This document shows positions 19,332-28,304 of a stretch of DNA of 64,000 bases, piece after piece. The notes under the pieces were generated by a model, which was given only the letters and a program-made list of their open reading frames with translations, made no database searches and had not been told where the DNA came from. Both the position numbers and the translations under genes were made by a program. How positions within the stretch are numbered: position 1 is the stretch's first letter; each line of letters begins with the position of its first letter. Source of the stretch: Tetragenococcus koreensis (GTDB lineage: Bacteria > Bacillota > Bacilli > Lactobacillales > Enterococcaceae); contig NZ_CP027786.1 of the NCBI RefSeq assembly GCF_003795145.1, forward strand, positions 558,001-622,000, read 5' to 3'.

Positions 19332-22300
19332 TTGAGTTTACAATTTATAACAGGCGATGGCAGCTGTAATCATGAAAAAGCACTTTTAGATGTTGCCTGT
19401 GATTGGTTGGCAAAAGACCACAAAGAAGTCTTTTTTTTAGTACCTAACTATAATAAATTTGAACGTGAGCAAGAAATTTTATCGCAATTGAAACATAGAC
19501 AGGCAACGGATCATTTTAGCACGATTCGTGGGCAAGTCTATAGTTTTAATCGTTTAGCGTGGTACTTTTTACAAGATAGCGGACAGATAAACGGTCAAAC
19601 TATTTCTGATACAGGTTCAGCTATGATTATGCGTAAAGTCTTGACTGCCTTAGTAGACCAGTTAGTTATTTTTCGCGGAGAAATTAATAAAGAAGGTTTT
19701 ATTGCGAAATTACTTGAACTCTACCAGGAGTTTCAATTAGGAAATATTGCGCTTGATAAGCTTGAATTTTCTCCTACTGATAAAACAACAAGTAAAGCTC
19801 AAGATTTTGAATTGAAAATGTATGAAATTAAATTAATTTTTGCAGCTTACGAAGAAGAATTGATAAAAAGAAACTTGCAAGTAGAACAGCCGCTTCCAAC
19901 GCTAACTAATTTTTTAGCTAATGAAGACCTGCAAGACAAAGCACAGTTGGGACAAAAACTTTTTGTAGTTACTGGCTTTTCTAATTTCAGCATGCAAGAG
20001 CAAGAACTTTTAAAAGTTTTATTTACAAAAAGTCAGGTCTGTATTGATCTATATATTGATTCTATTTATGCTGATAATGGGCCTTTAGATTTATTTTTTG
20101 ATACTAAACAAACGTACCATCTTTTAAAAAACTTTGCACAAAATCAACAAGTTCATGTGTCATTTGATAAAAAAGCGCCACGACTGACGCAAGCATCTGC
20201 TAGTTATTTGGAACTAGAACGTTGTTTTAAACAAACTAGCATGGGAAGATACGAACAATCAGGTAATTTGAGTGACTATATACAAATCTGGAAAGCAGAA
20301 AATCCCGAAGAAGAACTGCGGCAAGTTGCTACTGAAATTCGCCGATTAGTCACCGATTCTTTTGCTGGTGGAAAACAACCACTTTATTATCGGGACATTC
20401 AGCTATTGACTTTGGATCCAGAGCTTTATTATTCATTTATCCCTTCTGTTTTTGAAGAGTCTGGTATTCCTTTTTATTTAGACCAAGATCGTAAAATGGA
20501 ACAGCATCCGCTAGTCGAGTTTATTCACGCATTATTTGCCTTAGATAACTATTATTATCGCATGTCCGATGTATTTCGCTTTTTGCGGACGGAGTTGTAC
20601 ATACCCAATAGTTTACAAGAAGAAACGCAAGATTGGCAAAAAGCTCGTGACACTTTTCGTTGGATGGTTGATTTGACTGAAAATGAAGCTTTAGCCCATA
20701 ACTTCCATGGAACTGACTGGACACAAAAAGAAGACTGGAAATTGTTTAACTTTGACTTTGAAAAAGAAGAGATGAAAGATACACAAAATACAGAAGCACT
20801 TACTAATCAAGTTAGAAATGATTTCCGTAATGATATTGTTCGTTTTTTTACTCAGATAAAAAAGGCTCAGACGACAAGAGATGCGATTATTGTATTTTAT
20901 GAATTTTTACAAAAAGTGGGCGTCGAAAAACAATTAGTTCATTGGCGGGAGCAAGAGATCGAATGGGGAAATTTAGAACAGGCTCGTGACCACGAACAAA
21001 CATGGGCAGCTTTAATTGATTTGTTAGATGAGTTTGTTGAAATTTATGGTGCAGACGTTTTTGATTTTGAGCTTTTTAAGGAAATACTATCTAGTGGCTT
21101 AGAAAACTTTACCTTTGGAAAGATTCCCACAGCAATTGACCAGGTACAAATTAATCCACTTGATTTAACGCGTCCTTTGCAAGCGAAAGTTACATTTGCG
21201 ATCGGGTTAGATGAAGCTAGTTTTCCTCGTACTGTAGAGAATAAAAGCTTGATTTCTACAGAAGAAAGACAACAATTAAATGAGAGTCTGCAGGAAGGTC
21301 AATATTTAAAAGACCAAGCCGAAGAAACCATTCGCAAAGAACCATTTGTAGCCTACAATATGCTATTATCGGCTTCTGAAAAGTTGTATTTGAGTTATCC
21401 TAAAAATGCAGATTCAAAACAAAATATTAAGATGTCTCCTTATCTTGCTCGTATTTTAAATTGGACTGATCTTCACTTGCAGGATCGTTGTAGTTTAGAT
21501 TTAACTTGTGATCCACGACATTATGTTGCAACTTATAAGGGATTGATTCGCCAGTTAAATAGTTTGTATCGACAAGCCCAAGAAGAAAAAAAGACGTTGC
21601 CGGCAGTATGGCAATCATTAAAAGATCTACTTTTAACTTCTGACTATCAATCTTTGGCACATCGAGTATTAGAAAGTCAAGTTCATCGCAACGTTCCTGT
21701 AAATATCTCGCCTGATTTGGCTGAACAGTTGTACGGGAAAGACATATACAGCTCGATTTCTCAAATAGAAACATTTTATGACTATCAGTATGACTATTTT
21801 CTTAAATTTGGTTTGGGCTTAAAAGAACGAGAAATCTATGGTTTAAATTCAGCTCTGACTGGCGAGATTTTCCATGAGGCTCTAGATAGTTTCTTAAAAG
21901 CCGTTTTTCAAGACAATCTCTCGCTGACCCAAATGTCAGAAGAGCAGCGCCATTTTTTGATTGAGCGTGTTTTGGAAAATATGTTTGGGCAAGAACGTTA
22001 TGCCTTTATGACAGGAAACGCTCGTATGAGTTTTATCCGTTATCGCTTAGGAAAAACCATCCAAAGAGTTTCTTGGGGCTTAAAAAAACAAGCTGAAAAA
22101 ACACAATTGACTCCGGTTCAGACTGAAGTTTTATTTGGCGAGATCGCGGGTAACAAAGGGATTCCAGGCTTACAGATCCCGTTATCAAATGGCGGAAATC
22201 TTTATTTAAGAGGTAAAATTGATCGTATCGATACCACTACGATTGCTGGAAAACCTTGGCTTGCGGTCGTTGATTATAAATCAAGTGCACATCAGTTTGA

Positions 22301-22889
22301 TATTACAGATAGCTACTATGGTCTTGCTATGCAGTTACTTACCTATCTAGACATCGCTTTAAAAGACGCTGTTGAGCTTATTGGACGAAGCGATGTAAAT
22401 GGTGCTGGAGCGTATTATTTCCAAGTGTATGATCCTGTTATGGATCCTAAAAAAGCTAACGAAAAGGAACGCTTAAAACAATACAAATACGATGGCCTTT
22501 TTGCTGATGATCCTGAAGTGTTTGAAGCGTTCGATGAAACCTTAGATAAATCTCAGCATTCATTAGTCTTTCCAATTCAAAAAGATAAGAATGAACAGTT
22601 AAAAATATCGGCTAGAAGTAAAGAAAAATTTTATACAACTGAGGAAATGAATGCGTTGATGACGCATAATCGTAAAAAACTAAAAGAAGCTGCAGAAAGG
22701 ATACTTGCAGGCGAAATTAAGATGAATCCTTCTTATAAGATGAAAAATAAACGACGAGCAACCCAATATTCGCCATTTCGAAGTATTTCAGTTTTTGATC
22801 CGATGTTAGAAGAAAATGATTATCATCGCATCCATCCATTAACAAAAGAAGAAATTATGAAACGTTTGAAGGAGGAAGACGATGACTAA
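19332..22889 (+). CDS. rexB: ATP-dependent nuclease subunit B (RexB/AddB type)
   Basis: The protein has 1185 residues from a TTG at 19332, spaced from AAAGGAGG; the family start MSLQF fits this and not the upstream ATG at 19302. RexAB resects double-strand DNA ends and prepares them for RecA-dependent recombination. The C-terminal nuclease motif VVDYKSS (about residue 980) with upstream GKIDRID is intact. The N-terminal Walker A of AddB is absent (ITGDGSCNHEK instead). The iron-sulfur cysteines are also missing: the AddB CxxxxxC-like ending reads TQYSPFRSISVFDP here. Both losses are typical of RexB as I recall. The stop overlaps rexA by 8 bp. Confidence 0.95.
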   Translation: MSLQFITGDGSCNHEKALLDVACDWLAKDHKEVFFLVPNYNKFEREQEILSQLKHRQATDHFSTIRGQVYSFNRLAWYFLQDSGQINGQTISDTGSAMIMRKVLTALVDQLVIFRGEINKEGFIAKLLELYQEFQLGNIALDKLEFSPTDKTTSKAQDFELKMYEIKLIFAAYEEELIKRNLQVEQPLPTLTNFLANEDLQDKAQLGQKLFVVTGFSNFSMQEQELLKVLFTKSQVCIDLYIDSIYADNGPLDLFFDTKQTYHLLKNFAQNQQVHVSFDKKAPRLTQASASYLELERCFKQTSMGRYEQSGNLSDYIQIWKAENPEEELRQVATEIRRLVTDSFAGGKQPLYYRDIQLLTLDPELYYSFIPSVFEESGIPFYLDQDRKMEQHPLVEFIHALFALDNYYYRMSDVFRFLRTELYIPNSLQEETQDWQKARDTFRWMVDLTENEALAHNFHGTDWTQKEDWKLFNFDFEKEEMKDTQNTEALTNQVRNDFRNDIVRFFTQIKKAQTTRDAIIVFYEFLQKVGVEKQLVHWREQEIEWGNLEQARDHEQTWAALIDLLDEFVEIYGADVFDFELFKEILSSGLENFTFGKIPTAIDQVQINPLDLTRPLQAKVTFAIGLDEASFPRTVENKSLISTEERQQLNESLQEGQYLKDQAEETIRKEPFVAYNMLLSASEKLYLSYPKNADSKQNIKMSPYLARILNWTDLHLQDRCSLDLTCDPRHYVATYKGLIRQLNSLYRQAQEEKKTLPAVWQSLKDLLLTSDYQSLAHRVLESQVHRNVPVNISPDLAEQLYGKDIYSSISQIETFYDYQYDYFLKFGLGLKEREIYGLNSALTGEIFHEALDSFLKAVFQDNLSLTQMSEEQRHFLIERVLENMFGQERYAFMTGNARMSFIRYRLGKTIQRVSWGLKKQAEKTQLTPVQTEVLFGEIAGNKGIPGLQIPLSNGGNLYLRGKIDRIDTTTIAGKPWLAVVDYKSSAHQFDITDSYYGLAMQLLTYLDIALKDAVELIGRSDVNGAGAYYFQVYDPVMDPKKANEKERLKQYKYDGLFADDPEVFEAFDETLDKSQHSLVFPIQKDKNEQLKISARSKEKFYTTEEMNALMTHNRKKLKEAAERILAGEIKMNPSYKMKNKRRATQYSPFRSISVFDPMLEENDYHRIHPLTKEEIMKRLKEEDDD

Positions 22890-25800
22890 TATTCCTTTAA
22901 AACCCCAAAATGAAACATTTACCGATAAACAATGGCAAGCGGTCTTTGATACCGGTGATAATTTACTTGTATCGGCATCAGCAGGATCTGGGAAAACAAC
23001 GGTCCTAGTCCGTCGAGTGATTGAAAAATTAAAGAACGGCAGCAACATCGACGAACTATTGATTGTTACTTTTACCGAAGCAGCAGCACGTGAAATGAAA
23101 GAACGAATTCAAAATGCGCTGCAAGATGCTATTAATAAAGAAAGCGAGCAACAACGGCGCAATCATTTTGTTAAGCAATTAACGCTTTTACCTAGAGCAC
23201 AGATTTCTACGCTGCACGCATTTTGTCTAACTGTAATCCGACGTTTTTATTTTTTAATTGACTTGGATCCTGTATTTCGCATGCTGACTGATGATACCGA
23301 AAGATTATTGTTAAAAGAAGAGGTTTGGGAAGAATTACGGGATGACTACTTTGAGGCTTATGATGAAGAATTTTATCGTTTAGCTGAGAATTTTTCCAAT
23401 GATCGCTCTGATGATGGCTTAACGAATTTAATCATGTCTTTGTATGATTTTGCTAAAGCAAATCCTGATCCGACTACTTGGCTAAATCAACTTAGCCAGA
23501 GCTACGATACCACACAAGGTTTAGCTGGAAATCAAATGTATCAAACGCAAGTCAAACCATTGATTTTAGCTAACTTGCAAACGGCTATCGGACAGCTGCA
23601 AGCTGCTTTAGAGATGGCACAAAGTTCCGAATTAATGGAAAAAGCAGAATTGGTGCTAACAAGTGACCTTGAACAAGCCAATCTTTTATGGAATTATGTC
23701 AATGAGGAAAATGTACAGCAGGCTTACGAACAATTGTCAAACTTTGATTTTAAGCGATATCCCACTTATAAAAAAGAAGACGCCAAAGAATTATCGAACG
23801 ATTTTATCAAACCACGTCGTGATAGCGCTAAAGAGCTTATTAAAGAAACGGAATCATTTTTTGCTCAATCGCCTGAAAAAATGCTTGCCTTAATGGATCA
23901 AGCACAACCATTAGTCGAAAAAATGGGAGAAGTCACCTTAGCTTTTATTGAAAATTATCAAAAACGTAAACAAGCTAAAGGAGTACTAGATTTTAATGAC
24001 CTTGAACATTTTGCTTTGGATATTTTACAAGGCGATGGTCAGGGAAGCGAGGCTTCGTCCTACTATCGTGACCGTTTTGAAGAAGTCTTAGTAGATGAAT
24101 ACCAAGATACCAACCGTTTGCAAGAAGCAATTCTCTTTTGGGTACGCCAACCTGAACCAACACAAGGCAACTTGTTTATGGTAGGCGACGTGAAACAATC
24201 GATTTATGCTTTTCGGTTGGCAGACCCGACTTTATTTGTTGATAAGTACCTAGCCTTTGCTCAAAAAGAGGGAGGACGGCGAATTGTTTTAGCCGAAAAT
24301 TTTCGTTCTAGAAAAGAAGTGTTACAGTTTACAAATCTAGTTTTTGAGCAATTGATGGATGAAACGGTAGGACAGATTCCTTATGATGAAGCAGCGCAAT
24401 TGGTAGCTGGCTTCCCAGCTTTTCCTGACAGCGAAGAATTTAGTACAGAATTACTTTTGTATGAAAAAGAGGTCGAAGATGATCCAACTGTTGTGGATGA
24501 TAAAACTGAGGGAGAATTGTACCTGGTTGCTTTAAAAATCAAAGAATTAGTAGAAAATCGGTTTATGATCTATGATAAAAACCAAAAAGAAATGCGCCCA
24601 ATCACCTATGATGATATTGTGTTGTTGACGCCGACGCGTAAAAATAACTTGGTGATCATGGATGTATTTAAGCAATTTCAAATCCCTTTGGAAGTCAATG
24701 ATGCACAAAATTATTTTCAAGCAACCGAAGTACAAATTATGATTTCTTTGCTAGAAGTTATTGACAATCCTTACCAAGACATTCCTTTTGTGGCAGTTTT
24801 GCGGTCCCCCATAGTGGGGCTAAATGAAGAAGAACTGGCTATGATTCGCTTAGCGCAAAAAGACAGTTATTACTATGAAGCTTTTTTAGCTTATCTATCC
24901 GAAGATGATGAACTTGCTGCACGCTTGCATACCTTTAATGAGCAACTAACATCTTGGCGCGAGCTGGCTCGTAGGCGTTCAATTAGTGAGCTGATTTGGT
25001 CAATCTACCAAGAAACTGCTTATTTGGATTACGTCATCGGTTTAGCATCGGGCAGACAACGATATGCTAATTTAGTAGCCCTAGCACATCGAGCTGAGAC
25101 TTATGAAAAGAGTAGTTTTAGAGGGTTGTATCAATTTATTCGTTTTATAGAAAAAATGCAGGAAAAGGATAAAGATTTAGCAGAACCACTTGCTTTATCG
25201 CAAGAAAATGCCGTAAAAGTTATGACAATTCATGCTAGTAAAGGGCTAGAATTCCCCGTGGTTTTTCTTTTGGATATGACTAAACAGTTTAACTATAGTG
25301 ATTTTACTGCACGATTTATTTTTGAGGAACGCTTAGGTGCTGGTATTCAATATATTGACGAAGAACAAGTGCGCTATGATACTTTACCCTATCAAGCGAT
25401 TAAACAACAACGAATTCAAAAGATGTTATCAGAAGAAATGCGCAAGTTATATGTTGCTTTGACTCGGGCAGAACAAAAGCTTTATTTGGTTGGTTCGTAT
25501 AAAACCAAAGAAGAGGCGCTAAAAAATTGGCAAAAGGCCTTAGATCAAGAAAATTTAGTGCTAGATCCCGCTTTGCGCTTAAAAGGCAAAGGAAATTTAA
25601 TGGATTGGGTCGGTATGACGTTGATGCGTCACCCAGATATGCAAAAAGTTTTCTCAGAAGCAACTGATAGCAAAAAAGTGGTTGATCACCCCACACATTT
25701 TGAAATTCATTGGAGTAATCAAACACAGTTGGAAGAAACTATACAAAAATATCAAACGTCGGTAAATGATATTCAGTCACTGAATCCTCCAGAAAAAGCT

Positions 25801-26559
25801 GAAGTAAGTGAGTTGCAACAACGTTTAGATTTTATCTATCCGATGGAAAAATCAACCAAGACTACAAGCTATCAGTCGGTTTCTGAGATGAAACGTTTGT
25901 ATAATGACCCTGATGATCAGCAACTTAATAAAATATCCTGGCAAAGTACTTTAGAACAGCAAAAAGCCCAACACTATCGTTATGTGACTGAAGAATTGGC
26001 AAAACCTAAATTTATGCAACAAGAACAGATCGACCCGACAGTCATAGGCAGTGCAACGCACAGCTTGTTACAGTTGCTTCCATTAACATCGGCACCTACG
26101 CAGACGAGTATCCAACAAAAATTGGAAATGCTAGTGGCAAATCATCAAGTGGAAAGCCAAGTAGCGGAGAAAATGGATTTATCTGCTGTCTTATGGTTCT
26201 TTCAAACAGACTTAGGTCAAAAAATCCTAGCTGAACCTGACCGTGTTCGTAGAGAACAACCGTTTTCGATGTTAAAAGATGCGCGAGACGTATTTTTAGA
26301 TTTTGATGAAGCAGATGCTGAATTACTAATCCATGGGATTGTAGATGGGTATATTGAATATGAAGACCACGTTATTTTATATGATTTCAAGACAGATCAT
26401 GTGTATAATGCAAATAGTAAACAGCAAGTATTAGACAAATATATGGGCCAATTGCGGCTGTACCGCGAGGCTTTAGCTCAAGCCTTAAATAAACCTGTTA
26501 CTCATACTTTCTTAGTGCTTTTAAATAGTAAAGAAATCATTGAGATGTTTACTACCTGA
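22882..26559 (+). CDS. rexA: ATP-dependent helicase/nuclease subunit A (RexA/AddA)
   Basis: This 1225-residue protein is the UvrD-type helicase and second nuclease of the RexAB recombination complex. Seen are the Q motif TDKQWQAV, Walker A ASAGSGKTT (near residue 34), LVDEYQDTN (motif II), VGDVKQSIYAFRLADP (motif III), MTIHASKGLEFPVVFL (motif V), YVALTRAEQKLYLVG (motif VI) and the C-terminal RecB-type nuclease with GIVDGYIEY and LYDFKTD. The start overlaps the end of rexB and is read from GGAGGAAGACGATG. No disruption is visible. Confidence 0.97.
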   Translation: MTNIPLKPQNETFTDKQWQAVFDTGDNLLVSASAGSGKTTVLVRRVIEKLKNGSNIDELLIVTFTEAAAREMKERIQNALQDAINKESEQQRRNHFVKQLTLLPRAQISTLHAFCLTVIRRFYFLIDLDPVFRMLTDDTERLLLKEEVWEELRDDYFEAYDEEFYRLAENFSNDRSDDGLTNLIMSLYDFAKANPDPTTWLNQLSQSYDTTQGLAGNQMYQTQVKPLILANLQTAIGQLQAALEMAQSSELMEKAELVLTSDLEQANLLWNYVNEENVQQAYEQLSNFDFKRYPTYKKEDAKELSNDFIKPRRDSAKELIKETESFFAQSPEKMLALMDQAQPLVEKMGEVTLAFIENYQKRKQAKGVLDFNDLEHFALDILQGDGQGSEASSYYRDRFEEVLVDEYQDTNRLQEAILFWVRQPEPTQGNLFMVGDVKQSIYAFRLADPTLFVDKYLAFAQKEGGRRIVLAENFRSRKEVLQFTNLVFEQLMDETVGQIPYDEAAQLVAGFPAFPDSEEFSTELLLYEKEVEDDPTVVDDKTEGELYLVALKIKELVENRFMIYDKNQKEMRPITYDDIVLLTPTRKNNLVIMDVFKQFQIPLEVNDAQNYFQATEVQIMISLLEVIDNPYQDIPFVAVLRSPIVGLNEEELAMIRLAQKDSYYYEAFLAYLSEDDELAARLHTFNEQLTSWRELARRRSISELIWSIYQETAYLDYVIGLASGRQRYANLVALAHRAETYEKSSFRGLYQFIRFIEKMQEKDKDLAEPLALSQENAVKVMTIHASKGLEFPVVFLLDMTKQFNYSDFTARFIFEERLGAGIQYIDEEQVRYDTLPYQAIKQQRIQKMLSEEMRKLYVALTRAEQKLYLVGSYKTKEEALKNWQKALDQENLVLDPALRLKGKGNLMDWVGMTLMRHPDMQKVFSEATDSKKVVDHPTHFEIHWSNQTQLEETIQKYQTSVNDIQSLNPPEKAEVSELQQRLDFIYPMEKSTKTTSYQSVSEMKRLYNDPDDQQLNKISWQSTLEQQKAQHYRYVTEELAKPKFMQQEQIDPTVIGSATHSLLQLLPLTSAPTQTSIQQKLEMLVANHQVESQVAEKMDLSAVLWFFQTDLGQKILAEPDRVRREQPFSMLKDARDVFLDFDEADAELLIHGIVDGYIEYEDHVILYDFKTDHVYNANSKQQVLDKYMGQLRLYREALAQALNKPVTHTFLVLLNSKEIIEMFTT

Positions 26560-26620
26560 AGCAATTTTTAGGAAGAAAGCGACCTATTTATGTTATACTC
26601 GATAAAAGAGGTGAGGGCTT

Positions 26621-26962
26621 ATGATGGAAGCCAAAGAAACAGCGTATACACTTTGCCCTAAATTTGAAAAAGCTTTCTCTATTTTAGGGAAAAAGTGGAA
26701 CGGTCTGATTATTGACGTGTTATTGCAAGAGAAAACACAACGTTTTGTTGATATGGCACATAAAATTCCTATGTTAAGCGATCGTGTTTTGACCGAGCGT
26801 TTAAAAGAATTAGAAAAAGAAGGAATCGTTAGTAAATCAGAAGGACTCTATCAATTAACTGATAAAGGAATTGGATTAGAAGAAGTATTAGCTTCTGTTC
26901 GAAATTGGAGTCAGGATTGGGTGTCCGAAGAAGAATGTAATTTCAGCAATAACAGCTGTTGA
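26621..26962 (+). CDS. HxlR/DUF24-family transcriptional regulator
   Basis: The protein has 113 residues: one winged helix-turn-helix of the HxlR type with the family cysteine near the N-terminus (YTLCPKFEKAFSILGKKW, Cys 12), the recognition region MLSDRVLTERLKELEKEGIV and the wing YQLTDKG. HxlR members such as YodB, CatR and HypR sense quinones, diamide or hypochlorite through that cysteine. Two more cysteines sit at the C-terminus (CNFSNNSC). Two ATGs in tandem follow GAGGTGAGG; a TATACT -10 precedes. The target is unknown; the nitroreductase operator at 19190 is one candidate. Confidence 0.88.
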   Translation: MMEAKETAYTLCPKFEKAFSILGKKWNGLIIDVLLQEKTQRFVDMAHKIPMLSDRVLTERLKELEKEGIVSKSEGLYQLTDKGIGLEEVLASVRNWSQDWVSEEECNFSNNSC

Positions 26963-26987
26963 TTTATTCTTTATTATTTAGTAAACT
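26959..26987 (+). promoter_or_regulatory. Promoter of the pheST leader
   Basis: TTGATT (26959-26964) and TAAACT (26982-26987) are 17 bp apart. The -35 overlaps the stop codon of the HxlR gene, so transcription should begin near 26994. Confidence 0.6.
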
Positions 26988-26993
26988 AAAAAC

Positions 26994-27240
26994 AATTGGA
27001 TAGTAAAAAAGCGATAATAGAAAAGAGTAATTTGGTTGAAACAGTAAAAGGGAGAATTGCCATAGACTGAAAGCAATGACTGGATTCGAAAAGTGAAGTT
27101 CACTTCTGTAGCTTGCTTGTATATAGAGCCGGTAATGACTACCGTTAATTAATTAAGTGCGCGATAATTGTCGCGAATTAGGATGGTAACACGAGACCTC
27201 GTTCCTTTGTGGGAAATGAGGTCTTTTTTTGTTTAAAATT
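26994..27240 (+). ncRNA. T-box riboswitch leader controlling pheST
   Basis: This long leader ends in the T-box signature GGATGGTAACACG (27181-27193), a variant of the usual GGGTGGNACCGCG. A terminator follows directly: AGACCTC..TTCC with GGAA..GAGGTCT, about 27194-27224, then a T-run to 27231. Uncharged tRNA should stabilise the competing antiterminator and switch on pheS-pheT. A Phe (UUC) specifier is expected; UUC occurs at 27085-27087 and 27099-27101, and I could not fold Stem I well enough to choose. Confidence 0.88.
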
Positions 27241-27257
27241 TAAGAGGAGGCAGCCAG

Positions 27258-28301
27258 ATGTCTTTACAAGAACAATTAGAAACACTGGAAAAAGAAACAC
27301 TGCAAAAAATCGATAACACGACGGATTTGACATCACTCAATCAAATCCGGGTACAAACATTGGGGAAAAAAGGACCTATTACTGAAGTTTTACGCGGCAT
27401 GAAAGATTTAACGCCCGAAGAACGACCTAAAGTGGGCAGTTTTGCTAATCAAGTAAGAGATAAGCTAACCCAACAAATTGACGAAAAAAAGGCAGTCTTA
27501 GAAGCAGAAGCACTGGATCAAGCACTTGCTAAAGAAAGTATTGATGTTACTTTACCGGGCAGACAAGTTCCGCAAGGTACACGTCATATTCTGATCAAAA
27601 TTATGGAAGAAATTGAAGATATTTTTGTCGGCATGGGGTACCAGGTAATTGAAGGCTATGAAGTTGAACAGGACCATTATAATTTTGAACGGATGAACAT
27701 CCCTAAAAATCATCCTGCCCGTGATATGCAAGACACTTTTTATATTTCAGATGAATTATTAATCAGAACACATACTTCACCTGTTCAAGCTAGAACGATG
27801 GAAGCTCATGATTTTTCTAAAGGGCCACTACGAATGATTTCTCCTGGTAAAGTATTTCGTCGTGATACTGATGACGCTACGCATAGTCATCAATTCCACC
27901 AAATTGAAGGCCTTGTCGTCGATAAACATATAACGATGGGTGATTTAAAAGGAACTTTAGAAGAATTAATGAAGAAAATGTTTGGTGAAAATCGTGAAAT
28001 TCGTTTACGTCCTAGCTATTTTCCTTTTACTGAACCTTCTGTTGAAGTCGATGTTTCTTGTTTTAAATGTGGGGGTAAGGGCTGCAATGTATGTAAAAAT
28101 ACCGGCTGGATTGAAATTTTAGGAGCCGGAATGGTACATCCTAATGTCTTAGAGATGTCGGGCATTGATCCTAAAGAATATACTGGATTTGCCTTTGGCT
28201 TGGGACCAGACCGGATTGCTATGCTACGTTATGGTGTGGACGATATTCGCAGCTTTTATTTAAACGATACTCGTTTTATTGATCAGTTCAAGGGGGAATA
28301 G
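27258..28301 (+). CDS. pheS: Phenylalanine--tRNA ligase alpha subunit
   Basis: The protein has 347 residues. An N-terminal coiled coil (about 1-85) contacts tRNA, then comes the class II catalytic core with motif 2 ([19 protein letters not shown]) and motif 3 ([17 protein letters not shown]). A cysteine-rich loop [12 protein letters not shown] is present, as in other Lactobacillales. It charges tRNA-Phe as an alpha2-beta2 enzyme with PheT. The ATG follows AGAGGAGG. It is controlled by the T-box just upstream. Confidence 0.98.
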   Translation: MSLQEQLETLEKETLQKIDNTTDLTSLNQIRVQTLGKKGPITEVLRGMKDLTPEERPKVGSFANQVRDKLTQQIDEKKAVLEAEALDQALAKESIDVTLPGRQVPQGTRHILIKIMEEIEDIFVGMGYQVIEGYEVEQDHYNFERMNIPKNHPARDMQDTFYISDELLIRTHTSPVQARTMEAHDFSKGPLRMISPGKVFRRDTDDATHSHQFHQIEGLVVDKHITMGDLKGTLEELMKKMFGENREIRLRPSYFPFTEPSVEVDVSCFKCGGKGCNVCKNTGWIEILGAGMVHPNVLEMSGIDPKEYTGFAFGLGPDRIAMLRYGVDDIRSFYLNDTRFIDQFKGE

Positions 28302-28304
28302 TAA

